Source: an uncultured Agathobaculum sp. (GTDB lineage: Bacteria; Bacillota; Clostridia; Oscillospirales; Butyricicoccaceae). From it: 53,228 nucleotides of DNA. Location: contig CALWUJ010000012.1 of the NCBI GenBank assembly GCA_944384725.1, positions 1 through 53,228 on the forward strand. The letters are read 5' to 3'. Position numbers and translations under genes: made by a program. Under the pieces are notes generated by a model, which was not told where the DNA came from, made no database searches, and saw nothing but the letters and a program-made list of their open reading frames with translations. Positions 7,073 through 15,895 of this stretch are shown in pieces; within the stretch, counting starts at the first letter, position 1; each line of letters begins with the position of its first letter.

Positions 7073-8323
7073 ATGAAAAAGAGACTATTGGCTGCTCTTC
7101 TTGCAGCTGCGATGGCAGCAAGCCTGACCGCATGCGGCGGCTCCACTGACAGCAACGCTTCTGATAGCGAGGGCTTTAAGATTTTGATTTCTGACGATAC
7201 TTCGGAAGGCGGCGCAATGGCGGATGCTGCTAAGCGCTACACCGAAGAGACCGGCATTCCGGTTGAAATCGTTGAGGTTCCGAAGGATGACCGTGACACC
7301 AAGCTGGCCAACATGATCCAGGGCAAGGACGCACCGGCGCTGATCCGTACCGATATCTATGGCGCTTATGAGAACCAGCTGATGGATCTGTCCGATGTCA
7401 TTTCCATCGACGAGTTCCCGGAATCCCTGCATGAGAAAATCCAGAACGAGGACGGCGAGTTGATCGCACTGCCGATCGACGTTACCGTTACCGGTATGAT
7501 CTATAACAAGACTGCATTTGATGCAGCAGGCGTTTCCGTTCCGCAGAGCGAGGACGAGATCTGGACCTGGGACGAGTTCACCCAGGCGGTTCAGAAGGTT
7601 GTCGCGAACTCCGACTGCCAGTACGGCCTTGCGTTTGATAAGACCCAGCGCCGTTATCAGGTTCTGATGTATCAGTTCGGTGCTTCGGTTGTCAACAACG
7701 ACGGCTCCGCAGTAGTAGCAAACTCTCCCGAGTCGGTTGAGGCACTCGAGTACTTCATCAAGCTGCATGAGGACGGCGTAATGCCCAAGTCCGTATTCCT
7801 CGGCACCGAGGACCCGTCCGCACTGTTCAAGTCCGGCCAGCTGGCAACCGTTATCCAGGGCTCCTGGAAGATCTCCGACTATTCGGAAAACATCAGCGAC
7901 TTTGAGTGGGGCGTAACCTACATGCCGATCGGCACCCAGCGTGCAAACCGTCTGGGCGGCAACTTCTTCTGCGCGATCAAGGATTCCGGTAAGGAAGAGC
8001 AGGCTAAGGAGTTCCTCAAGTGGTTCTATGATTACGACAACTTCAAGGTATACTGCGAGAAGGGTAACTACATGTCCGGCCTGAACAACGTAACGCCGGA
8101 TTACTCCGTACATCCGGAAATGTACGAAATCTTTGAGCAGGAGCTGGCAGCTTCGGGCGATGCCGGCGCGGGCGATAACGCTTGGGATTACGCAGACGTA
8201 GTCGGCAACCTGCTGCTCGATGACGTATGCGCTGCTCTGAACGGCGATATGACCGCACAGGAAGCGATGGATTCGTTCGCACAGGAAGTTTCCAACGAAA
8301 TGGGCATTCCGCTCGCTTCTTAA
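7073..8323 (+). CDS. Carbohydrate ABC transporter substrate-binding lipoprotein (family 1)
   Basis: This 416-residue protein captures a sugar or oligosaccharide outside the membrane. Residues 1-21 form a lipoprotein signal peptide with lipobox LTAC. The rest has the bacterial family 1 binding-protein layout: YTEETGIPVEIVEVP early, PIDVTVTGMIYNKTAF around residue 138, WTWDEFTQAVQKV, and an Asn/Trp-rich C-terminal half (IQGSWKISDYSE, RLGGNFFCAI). AAAGGAGAAGGAAA precedes the ATG. It is the first gene of a transporter operon with two permeases. The adjacent GH28 and uronate genes suggest an acidic oligosaccharide such as an oligogalacturonide or a glucuronate-containing saccharide; this is an inference from context. 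Confidence 0.93.
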   Translation: MKKRLLAALLAAAMAASLTACGGSTDSNASDSEGFKILISDDTSEGGAMADAAKRYTEETGIPVEIVEVPKDDRDTKLANMIQGKDAPALIRTDIYGAYENQLMDLSDVISIDEFPESLHEKIQNEDGELIALPIDVTVTGMIYNKTAFDAAGVSVPQSEDEIWTWDEFTQAVQKVVANSDCQYGLAFDKTQRRYQVLMYQFGASVVNNDGSAVVANSPESVEALEYFIKLHEDGVMPKSVFLGTEDPSALFKSGQLATVIQGSWKISDYSENISDFEWGVTYMPIGTQRANRLGGNFFCAIKDSGKEEQAKEFLKWFYDYDNFKVYCEKGNYMSGLNNVTPDYSVHPEMYEIFEQELAASGDAGAGDNAWDYADVVGNLLLDDVCAALNGDMTAQEAMDSFAQEVSNEMGIPLAS

Positions 8324-8350
8324 GCAATCTGCAAAATAAAAATGATGTGT

Positions 8351-8383
8351 CGGCTGCCGTCAGATGCCGTTCTGCGGCAGCCG
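8351..8383 (+). other. Intercistronic stem-loop between binding-protein and permease genes
   Basis: CGGCTGCCG pairs with CGGCAGCCG over 9 bp around a 15-base loop, with no T run after it. Such hairpins in ABC operons commonly stabilise the upstream message or reduce downstream transcription, giving more binding protein than permease. That role is inferred. Confidence 0.65.
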
Positions 8384-8410
8384 CCCTATCCATAGGAAAG
8401 CAGGTGAATT

Positions 8411-9325
8411 TTGTTGGAGCCCACAAAAACCGTTAAACTGAAAAAAGCCTCCAAGCTCGGTGCGGAGCAGCGCAGAACCGGCTATCTGTTTATTCTGCCA
8501 AACTGCATTATTTTTGTGCTGTTCTTCATTATTCCCGCCGTATTGGGCTTCTACTATTCGCTGACCGAATATAACGGCTTTGGTTCGCCGGAATTTATCG
8601 GCTTTGCCAATTATGCCAAGCTGTTCAGCGATACATCGTTCTACAAGATCCTCTGGCATACGTTTTTGTATGTTTTGTTGACGGTACCGACCGTTTTCGT
8701 TGCTGCCCTGGCCATTGCAATGGGCTTGACCCGTGTCTGGATTCGCGGCCGCGACTTTATGCGTATTTCGGTTTTCTGGCCGACCATGATCTCAACCGTT
8801 ATCGTCGGTTTGATCTGGCGCTGGATCTTCGGTGAAAACAGCGGTATTGTCAACTATCTGCTCTCGCTGCTCAAGGGCAGCGGCCTGCCGTGGCTGACCG
8901 ACAGCACGCTTGCGATGGTGACGCTTGTCATTGCAACCGTTTGGAGCAAGGCAGGTTACTTCATGATTATCTTTGTCGGCGCGATCGAAGCGATTCCGAC
9001 CAGCTATTACGAAGCGGCTTATCTGGACGGCGCAAAGCCGTGGCAGGTATTCCGCCGCATCACGTTCCCGCTGCTCAAGCCGACCAACTTCATGGTCATT
9101 CTGCTGTGCATGATCAACTCGTTCAAGGAATATCCGATGATCCTGTCCTTGACGGGCGGCGGTCCGGCCGATGCGACGACCAACATCGTGCAGTATATCT
9201 ACAAGACCGGCTTTGAGCGTTCGGATATCGGTTATGCATCCGCCGCTTCTATGGTCATGTTTGTCATTCTGGTTCTCATTGCGATCCTCCAGTTCAAACT
9301 GCAGAAGGGAGGGTCTAACGAATGA
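8411..9325 (+). CDS. Sugar ABC transporter permease, MalF/UgpA type
   Basis: This 304-residue protein has six transmembrane helices, the first near residues 26-50. The cytoplasmic EAA loop that docks the ATPase is YYEAAYLDGAKPWQVFRRIT-FPLL near residue 197. The start is a TTG at 8411 after AGGAAAGCAGGTG; a second TTG follows directly at 8414 and could also serve. Its stop overlaps the next permease by four bases. It forms the channel with the protein encoded at 9322. No ATPase is encoded in this operon, pointing to the MsmX-type protein at 4713-5825. Confidence 0.93.
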   Translation: MLEPTKTVKLKKASKLGAEQRRTGYLFILPNCIIFVLFFIIPAVLGFYYSLTEYNGFGSPEFIGFANYAKLFSDTSFYKILWHTFLYVLLTVPTVFVAALAIAMGLTRVWIRGRDFMRISVFWPTMISTVIVGLIWRWIFGENSGIVNYLLSLLKGSGLPWLTDSTLAMVTLVIATVWSKAGYFMIIFVGAIEAIPTSYYEAAYLDGAKPWQVFRRITFPLLKPTNFMVILLCMINSFKEYPMILSLTGGGPADATTNIVQYIYKTGFERSDIGYASAASMVMFVILVLIAILQFKLQKGGSNE

Positions 9326-10155
9326 CACCCAAAAAGACGACCAAGGGAATGGTCGCAGGCAACGTCATCATGTGGGTGGTTGCGCTGCTGTTCCTGTTCC
9401 CGGCGGTGTGGATTGTGCTGTGTTCGTTTAAGCCCGGCAATGAATTGTTCTCCATTCCGCCCACGCTGTTCCCGAAGAACCCTTCGTTTTCTTCGTATCT
9501 GACCACGTGGCAGCAGAATAACTTTCTGCACTATTTTGTCAACTCGATGATCGTTGCGGTGGCTTCCACGCTCATCACGCTGCTCATCAACACCATGGCG
9601 GGCTTTGCATTTGCAAAATACCGTTTCAAGGGTCGGGATTTCATCTTTATGGCGTTGCTGACGACCATGATGCTTCCCACCGAGGTTATCATGCGTCCGA
9701 CCTTTACGGTGGTCAGCACGCTCGGCCTGTATAACACGCTTTGGGGCGTGATTATTCCGCCGATCGCAACGCCGACGGGTATTTTCCTGATGCGCCAGTA
9801 TTTTATGGGCGTGCCGGATTCCCTGCTGGAGTCCGCCCGTATCGACGGCGCAGGCGAGGTGCGTATTTTCGCAACGATGATGGTTCCGCTGGCCAAGCCG
9901 GTCATTTCCACGCTGACGATTCTGTCGTTCATGTGGCGTTGGAACGACTATGTGTGGCCGATGCTGGTTATTAGTGACCAGAGCAAGTATACGATGCAGC
10001 TGGCGATCGCCAACCTGGTCGGTGAGTTGTCCATTGACTGGAACACGCTGCTGTGTGCATCCGTTATTTCGATGGTTCCGATGCTCATTGTGTTTGCTTT
10101 ATTCCAAAAGCAGATTATTGCAAGCGTTATGACATCCGGACTGAAGGAAGGCTGA
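9322..10155 (+). CDS. Sugar ABC transporter permease, MalG/UgpE type
   Basis: This 277-residue permease is the second half of the sugar channel. Six hydrophobic segments are visible, and the EAA loop reads LLESARIDGAGEVRIFATMM with VPLAKP following, near residue 172. The ATG overlaps the upstream permease stop (ATGA), and AGAAGGGAGGG serves as ribosome binding site. The C-terminal QKQIIASVMTSGLKEG is the usual ending of this family. A terminator 16 bases downstream closes the transporter operon. Confidence 0.94.
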   Translation: MTPKKTTKGMVAGNVIMWVVALLFLFPAVWIVLCSFKPGNELFSIPPTLFPKNPSFSSYLTTWQQNNFLHYFVNSMIVAVASTLITLLINTMAGFAFAKYRFKGRDFIFMALLTTMMLPTEVIMRPTFTVVSTLGLYNTLWGVIIPPIATPTGIFLMRQYFMGVPDSLLESARIDGAGEVRIFATMMVPLAKPVISTLTILSFMWRWNDYVWPMLVISDQSKYTMQLAIANLVGELSIDWNTLLCASVISMVPMLIVFALFQKQIIASVMTSGLKEG

Positions 10156-10171
10156 CGTTCTCTCTCCTTGG

Positions 10172-10203
10172 GAAGCCGCCGCATGTGCGGCGGCTTCTTT
10201 TAC
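10172..10203 (+). terminator. Rho-independent terminator of the ABC transporter operon
   Basis: GAAGCCGCCGC pairs with GCGGCGGCTTC around ATGT and is followed by a short TTTT. I found no convincing promoter between it and the GH28 gene, so some read-through is likely. Confidence 0.85.
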
Positions 10204-10269
10204 TGAATAAACGGGTTTGCAGTGAAATATCAATCAATCGCTCCAACATGTTTTGAAAAGAGGGAAAAC

Positions 10270-11625
10270 ATGCAATACTATGTAAAAGACTTCGGCGCGA
10301 AAGCCGACGGTGTGACCAATGATGCGGCAGCCATTCAGGCAGCCATCGACGCCTGCTCTGCTGCGGGCGGCGGCTGCGTTGTGCTTGAAAACGGGCGCAC
10401 CTATTATTCCAGTTCGATCATTCTCAAGCCCGGCGTTGACCTGCATCTGGAGCGCGGGAGCGTGCTCAAGGCGCACAGCGATCTGGAAACCTATTTCCAT
10501 CCGAACGGCGGCGAAAAGGATGACGGCGTTGGACGTGTCGGCACGCCGGTCACCCTCAAACCGTCCTTTGCGTTCATTTATGCCAAGGACGCTGACAACA
10601 TTGCCATTTCGGGCGCAGGCGTGATCGACGGCAACGCATATGCATTTGTCGGCCGGGTCAGCCAGTATTATGTGACGGGTGATTTTTATCCTCGCCCGAC
10701 GCTGATCTATGTGGAGCATTGCAACCACATTTCGTTTACCGGTGTCACGATGCGCAATGCGCCGTTCTGGACGCTGCATCCCGCCGGCTGTGATGATGTG
10801 CTGATTTCCCAGATCCGCATTCTCAATGATCTGGATGTTGCCAATTCGGATGGCATCGACCCCGACCACTCTTCCAATGTGCGCATTCTGGGCTGTCACA
10901 TCACCTGTGCGGATGACTGCATCTGTCTGAAGTCCTCGGCAGGCAACATGGAATATGGTCCGTGCCGCAACATCGTGATTGCAAACTGCACGCTGACCTC
11001 GACCTCGGCAGCCATCAAGATCGGCACCGAGGGTACGGGCGATTTTGAGAACGTCGTGGTGGATAACTGCGTCATTTCGGATTCCAACCGCGGCCTGTCC
11101 ATCCAGATCCGCGACGGCGGCAATGTGAAGAACGTATCGTTCTCCAACATCATCATCGGTACACGCCGTTTTGCGGATTGCTGGTGGGGCTGCGCTGAGC
11201 CGATCACGATCACGACCCACAATCGTGATGACGATACGCTTTCCGGCCATATTTCCGGTATCCGTTTCCGCAATATCACTTGCGACAGTGAAAACGGTGT
11301 GCTGCTTTCCGGTCGGGACGGCAACCATATCGAAGATGTGCTGTTTGATAATGTGCAGGTCACAGTGCGCGCCAAGAGCAAGTGGGAGCGCGGCATGTAT
11401 GACCTGCGTCCGGGTATCCGACAGACAATCGAGCGTATTCCGAGCGCGGGCTTCTATATGCGCCGTGCGGACGATGTGACGCTGCGCAACTGCCGTGTGC
11501 GTTTCGAGGGCGCTCGGATGGATGAATTCGGTGAGGCTGTGCGTTGCGAGGATTGCGAGAATGTAAAACTCGAGCAGTTTGACGGCAAGGCGGCGCGTCC
11601 GGAGCTGGAGGATGTTGTTTTATAA
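10270..11625 (+). CDS. Glycoside hydrolase family 28 (polygalacturonase-like), cytoplasmic
   Basis: This 451-residue protein has the GH28 right-handed parallel beta-helix fold. It begins with the pectate-lyase-like DFGAKADGVTNDAAAIQAAI and continues with helix repeats. The family active-site strip is partly present: NSDGID near residue 193 (classical NTD) and ADDC near residue 214. At the place of the usual GHG motif the sequence reads SAAIKIGTEG, and IQIRDGG replaces RIK near residue 278. There is no signal peptide, so it should act on imported oligosaccharides, probably releasing uronate residues from an end. The ATG at 10270 follows AGAGGG; an upstream ATG at 10222 lacks a site. The exact bond cleaved is uncertain because of the altered motif. 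Confidence 0.85.
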   Translation: MQYYVKDFGAKADGVTNDAAAIQAAIDACSAAGGGCVVLENGRTYYSSSIILKPGVDLHLERGSVLKAHSDLETYFHPNGGEKDDGVGRVGTPVTLKPSFAFIYAKDADNIAISGAGVIDGNAYAFVGRVSQYYVTGDFYPRPTLIYVEHCNHISFTGVTMRNAPFWTLHPAGCDDVLISQIRILNDLDVANSDGIDPDHSSNVRILGCHITCADDCICLKSSAGNMEYGPCRNIVIANCTLTSTSAAIKIGTEGTGDFENVVVDNCVISDSNRGLSIQIRDGGNVKNVSFSNIIIGTRRFADCWWGCAEPITITTHNRDDDTLSGHISGIRFRNITCDSENGVLLSGRDGNHIEDVLFDNVQVTVRAKSKWERGMYDLRPGIRQTIERIPSAGFYMRRADDVTLRNCRVRFEGARMDEFGEAVRCEDCENVKLEQFDGKAARPELEDVVL

Positions 11626-11685
11626 GCTGTTGCAGAACAGCGCGAGATGTTTCGGTACATCCGTATCCGAAAGGGAGAAATGAAG

Positions 11686-13092
11686 ATGAAAACATTTATT
11701 GGTGACGATTTTTTGCTGAAAAGCGAAGCAGCGCGCATTCTTTATCATGAGCATGCGAAGAAAATGCCGATTTTCGACTATCACTGCCATCTCAATCCGC
11801 AGGAGATTTATGAAGATGTCCGTTTTGACGATCTGGCACATGCATGGCTCGGCGGCGATCACTACAAATGGCGCGTCATGCGCGCCAACGCGGTGCCGGA
11901 GCGCTTTGTCACGGGCGATGCGCCCGGTCGTGAAAAGTTTGACCGTTATGCGGAGGTCATGCCCCGCCTGATCGGCAACCCGATCTACCATTGGTCGCAT
12001 CTGGAGCTTGTCCGCTTTTTCGGCATCGACGATCTGCTCGACCCGACCACGGCGGACGCCATTTGGGATAAGGCCAACGCCAAGCTGCAAAGCCCGGCAG
12101 GTTCGTCCCGTTCTCTCATTCAGGAGAGCAACGTGCGCGCCCTCTGCACGACCGATGATCCGGTGGACGATTTGCAGTGGCACAAAAAGCTGGCGGCGGA
12201 TGCGGGCTTTACCGTCAAGGTGCTGCCGACCTTCCGCCCCGAAAAGGCGCTGAATATCGTTGACCCCGGCTATCCTGCTTATCTGGAAAAGCTGGGCGCG
12301 GTGGTTAATGCAACCATCCGCACGATCGACGACCTCAAGCAGGCGTTGGCGCAGCGTGTGGCATACTTTGCCGAAGCGGGCTGCCGTCTGTCCGACCACT
12401 CGTTCGGCTCGCCGGATTTCACCGTTTGGGACGAGGCCGCAGCAGAAAACGCGATGCGCAAGGCGCTGGCAGGCGAAATGCCGACCGATCACGAGGTCGC
12501 GGCGTACCAGTCGCTGATGATGGACTTCCTCGGCGCGCAGTATGCCGACCGCGGCTGGGCGATGCAGCTGCACATGGGCGCTATCCGCAACCTGAATACC
12601 AAGCTGTACCGCGCGTTCGGCGCGGATGCGGGCGGCGACTCGATCGGGGACACCATCACCGCAGCTTCGCTGGCAGCGCTGCTCGACCGACTGGCCATGC
12701 GGGACAAGCTGCCGAAGACCATTCTGTACACGCTCAATGCGGCGGATAATGACAAGCTGATCGCCGCTGCGGGCTGTTTCCAGGATGATACCGCCGCAGG
12801 CAAGATTCAGTTCGGTTCGGCATGGTGGTTCAACGACCACTATGACGGCATGATTGCCCAGATGAAGAGCCTTGCCAACATCGGTGTTTTGAGCCGCTTT
12901 ATCGGCATGCTGACCGATTCCCGTTCGTTCCTGTCCTATCCGCGCCATGAATATTTCCGCCGCATTCTGTGCAATCTGGTTGGCGGCTGGGTGGCGGACG
13001 GCATGGCGCCGGCGGATTATGACCTGCTCGGCGGCATGATCGAGGACATCTGCTTTAATAATGTTTGGAAATATATCGGTTTAGACCGATAA
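11686..13092 (+). CDS. uxaC: Glucuronate isomerase (uronate isomerase)
   Basis: UxaC isomerises D-glucuronate to D-fructuronate, and D-galacturonate to D-tagaturonate, in the cytoplasm. The 468-residue length matches the family (about 466-470). The amidohydrolase-like metal motif FDYHCHLNPQEIYED is near residue 26, with further family segments TDDPVDDLQWH and WAMQLHMGAIRNLN. AAGGGAG lies eight bases before the ATG at 11686; the in-frame ATG at 11680 is too close to it. It lies 60 bases after the GH28 gene and 18 before uxuA, so the genes probably form one operon. Confidence 0.96.
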   Translation: MKTFIGDDFLLKSEAARILYHEHAKKMPIFDYHCHLNPQEIYEDVRFDDLAHAWLGGDHYKWRVMRANAVPERFVTGDAPGREKFDRYAEVMPRLIGNPIYHWSHLELVRFFGIDDLLDPTTADAIWDKANAKLQSPAGSSRSLIQESNVRALCTTDDPVDDLQWHKKLAADAGFTVKVLPTFRPEKALNIVDPGYPAYLEKLGAVVNATIRTIDDLKQALAQRVAYFAEAGCRLSDHSFGSPDFTVWDEAAAENAMRKALAGEMPTDHEVAAYQSLMMDFLGAQYADRGWAMQLHMGAIRNLNTKLYRAFGADAGGDSIGDTITAASLAALLDRLAMRDKLPKTILYTLNAADNDKLIAAAGCFQDDTAAGKIQFGSAWWFNDHYDGMIAQMKSLANIGVLSRFIGMLTDSRSFLSYPRHEYFRRILCNLVGGWVADGMAPADYDLLGGMIEDICFNNVWKYIGLDR

Positions 13093-13110
13093 TAAGGAGG
13101 AAACCCCCTA

Positions 13111-14160
13111 ATGAAACTATCATTCCGTTGGTATGGCGAGTCCGACCCGGTTTCTCTGGAGTATATTTCGCAGATTCCGGGCATGCGTTCGATCGTCTCG
13201 GCTGTATATGATGTCAAGCCGGGCGAGGTATGGCCGGAGGAGAGCCTTGCCAAGATGAAAGAGCAGTGCGAGGCGCACGGTCTGGTGTTCGATGTGGTCG
13301 AATCCATTCCGGTGTCCGAGGATATCAAGCTCGGCACGGACAAGCGCGACGAGCATATCGAGGTGTACTGCGAAAACATCCGCCGCTGCGCCAAGTATGG
13401 CGTGAAGTGCGTGACCTACAACTTTATGCCGGTCTTTGACTGGACGCGTACCCAGCTGGACAAGAAGGCGCCGGACGGTTCGACCAGCCTTGTCATGTAC
13501 TGGGAGCAGCTGAAGGGCCTTGACCCGCTGAAAGATGACATCAACCTGCCCGGCTGGGATGCCAGCTATACGCAGGATCAGGTGCGCGACCTGATCCGCG
13601 CTTACGGCGAACTGGGCGAGGAAGGCCTGTGGAAGAATATCGAGGTGTTCCTTAAAAAGGTCATCCCGGTTGCCGAGGAATGCGGCATCGTCATGGCGCT
13701 GCATCCGGACGATCCCCCGTATCCGATTTTCGGCCTGCCGCGTGTTATCACCAATGAGCAGAACCTTGACCGCTATTTGTCCATCGTGGATTCGCCGTCC
13801 AACACGCTGTGTCTGTGCACCGGTTCGCTGGGCTGCGCAAAGTTCAACGATATCCCGAAGATGGTGCGCAAGTATTCTGCCATGAACCGCATCGGCTTCA
13901 TGCACATGCGCAACGTCAAGATCATGGACGATGGCTCCTTTGAGGAGCGCGCGCACCTGTCCACTTGCGGCAGTCTGGATATGTATGAGATCGTCAAGGC
14001 ACTGGTTGAGACCGGATTTGACGGCTATGTGCGTCCTGACCACGGCCGCATGATCTGGGGCGAGACCGGCAAGCCGGGCTATGGCCTGTATGACCGCGCG
14101 CTGGGCGCTTCTTACCTCAACGGTCTGTTTGAGGCCTGTGAAAAGGCGCTGGCGAAGTAA
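13111..14160 (+). CDS. uxuA: Mannonate dehydratase
   Basis: UxuA dehydrates D-mannonate to 2-keto-3-deoxy-D-gluconate (KDG). The 349-residue protein starts with the family sequence KLSFRWYGESDPVSLEYISQ and carries the metal-site segment MALHPDDPPYP near residue 197, plus FMHMRNVK and YVRPDHGRM, which supply the other metal ligands of this TIM-barrel family. Length is near the usual 350-395. A strong AAGGAGGAAA site precedes the ATG. It follows uxaC by 18 bases and precedes uxuB by 42 bases, in the order of the pathway's enzyme set. Confidence 0.96.
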   Translation: MKLSFRWYGESDPVSLEYISQIPGMRSIVSAVYDVKPGEVWPEESLAKMKEQCEAHGLVFDVVESIPVSEDIKLGTDKRDEHIEVYCENIRRCAKYGVKCVTYNFMPVFDWTRTQLDKKAPDGSTSLVMYWEQLKGLDPLKDDINLPGWDASYTQDQVRDLIRAYGELGEEGLWKNIEVFLKKVIPVAEECGIVMALHPDDPPYPIFGLPRVITNEQNLDRYLSIVDSPSNTLCLCTGSLGCAKFNDIPKMVRKYSAMNRIGFMHMRNVKIMDDGSFEERAHLSTCGSLDMYEIVKALVETGFDGYVRPDHGRMIWGETGKPGYGLYDRALGASYLNGLFEACEKALAK

Positions 14161-14202
14161 GAGAAACGTATCACACAGTTGGAACAGAAAGGAATGATCC
14201 CT

Positions 14203-15819
14203 GTGAAACTTTGTCTGGAAGCGTTGCAGGACAAGGCGGCTTGGGAAGCCGTTGGCGTCAAGCTGCCGCAGTTTGATGTGCAGAAGATGCGTGCACAGAC
14301 CGCCGAGACACCGGTTTGGGTGCATTTTGGCGCGGGCAACATTTTCCGCGGCTTTGTGGCGATGCTGCAGCAGCGACTGCTGAACGAAGGCGAAGCGACC
14401 TGCGGTATCATCGCGGGCGATACCTTTGACTATGACATCATCAAGAAGATCTACAAGCCGCATGATGAGCTGACCATGATGGTCGGTCTCAAGCCGGACG
14501 GCACGACCGAACGCGAGATCGTCGCGTCCATCGCAGACAGCGTTTGCGCGGACAGCACGGACGCCGCCGAGATGGAAAAGCTGCGCAAAATTTTTGTGAA
14601 TCCGTCTTTGCAGATGGTCAGCTTCACGATCACCGAGAAGGGTTACGCGCTGCGCAACATTCAGGGCGAACTGATGCCGGTCGTTGTCGAGGATATGAAG
14701 ACAGGCCCGTCCGGTGCGCGCCACGCGATGAGCATGGTCGCGGCGCTGATGTACGAGCGCTACAAGGCGGGCGCGTACCCGATCGCGCTGGCAAGCATGG
14801 ACAACTGCTCGCACAACGGCGAAAAGCTGCGCGGCAGCGTGCTTGAGGTTGTGGAAGCGTGGAAGAACAACGGTCTGGTGGACGAGGGCTTTGTCGCCTA
14901 CATGCAGGATGAGAAGCGCGTCGCGTTCCCGTGGAGCATGATCGACAAGATCACCCCGCGCCCGGCCAAGGAAGTGGAAAACGCGCTGCTGGCAGACGGC
15001 ATTGAGGACATGGAGCCGATCGTCACCAGCCGCAACACCTTTATTGCGCCGTTTGTCAATGCGGAGATTCCGCAGTATCTGGTTGTGGAGGATAACTTCC
15101 CGAACGGCCGTCCTGCGCTCGAAAAGGCGGGCGTGTATATGACCGACCGCGAAACGGTTAACAAGACCGAGCGCATGAAGGTCACGACCTGCTTGAACCC
15201 GCTGCACACCGCGCTGGCGGTTTACGGCTGCCTGCTGGGTTACACCAGCATCGCGGCTGAAATGCAGGACGCCGAACTCAAGCGCCTGATTGAGCATATC
15301 GGCTATGACGAAGGCATGCCGGTGGTCACCGATCCGGGCATCATCAAGCCCGCAGACTTCATCGCGGAGGTCGTCGGTCAGCGCTTCCCGAACCCGTTCA
15401 TACCGGACACCCCGCAGCGCATCGCGACCGATACCTCCCAGAAGATTCCGATCCGCTTCGGCGAGACCATCAAGAGCTATATCGCGTCCAGTGAGCTGGA
15501 TGTCAAGAGCCTGACGTTTATCCCGCTGGCGATTGCGGGCTGGCTGCGTTATCTGCTCGGTGTGGACGACAAGGGTGAAGCGATGGAGGTTTCCTCCGAC
15601 CCGATGCTTGAAACCCTGCAGCAGCAGCTCGCTGGCATCGAGCTGGGCAAGCCCGAGAGCGTGGGCGACAAGCTGCGTCCGATCCTGTCCAATGAGGCGG
15701 TCTTTGCCGCCGATCTGGTGGCAAATGGCCTTGCTGACAAGATCGAAACCATGTTCGGCAAGCTGATTGCCGGCCCGGGCGCGGTACGCGCCACTTTGCA
15801 GGAATACCTGCGTGATTGA
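14203..15819 (+). CDS. uxuB: Fructuronate reductase (mannitol dehydrogenase family)
   Basis: UxuB reduces D-fructuronate to D-mannonate with NADH. The sequence has the N-terminal nucleotide-binding segment VWVHFGAGNIFRGFVAMLQQ near residue 44 and the mannitol-dehydrogenase substrate region: NCSHNGEKL near residue 200, MIDKITPRP, and TCLNPLHTALAVYGCLLGY. I chose the GTG at 14203 because AGAAAGGA lies nine bases upstream; a TTG at 14179 and an ATG at 14194 are alternatives. The resulting 538 residues match Firmicutes UxuB. Galacturonate-branch enzymes (altronate oxidoreductase and dehydratase) and KDG kinase/aldolase are not in the window. Confidence 0.93.
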   Translation: MKLCLEALQDKAAWEAVGVKLPQFDVQKMRAQTAETPVWVHFGAGNIFRGFVAMLQQRLLNEGEATCGIIAGDTFDYDIIKKIYKPHDELTMMVGLKPDGTTEREIVASIADSVCADSTDAAEMEKLRKIFVNPSLQMVSFTITEKGYALRNIQGELMPVVVEDMKTGPSGARHAMSMVAALMYERYKAGAYPIALASMDNCSHNGEKLRGSVLEVVEAWKNNGLVDEGFVAYMQDEKRVAFPWSMIDKITPRPAKEVENALLADGIEDMEPIVTSRNTFIAPFVNAEIPQYLVVEDNFPNGRPALEKAGVYMTDRETVNKTERMKVTTCLNPLHTALAVYGCLLGYTSIAAEMQDAELKRLIEHIGYDEGMPVVTDPGIIKPADFIAEVVGQRFPNPFIPDTPQRIATDTSQKIPIRFGETIKSYIASSELDVKSLTFIPLAIAGWLRYLLGVDDKGEAMEVSSDPMLETLQQQLAGIELGKPESVGDKLRPILSNEAVFAADLVANGLADKIETMFGKLIAGPGAVRATLQEYLRD

Positions 15820-15846
15820 TTGTTAAGCTTTTCATAAAAACAAAAG

Positions 15847-15883
15847 AAAAATGCGTTTCCGGATTCGGAAACGCATTTTTTTA
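15847..15883. terminator. Bidirectional terminator between uxuB and the sulfite reductase gene
   Basis: AAATGCGTTTCCG pairs with CGGAAACGCATTT around GATT. A residues precede it and T residues follow it, so it works for both convergent genes. Confidence 0.92.
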
Positions 15884-15895
15884 TGGTGTTTGCAG

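Noticed and set aside
13120-15297. 725-codon open frame on the minus strand opposite uxuA and uxuB
   Set aside because: It lies wholly antisense to two clear pathway genes, has no recognisable domain, and such frames are common opposite high-G+C genes.
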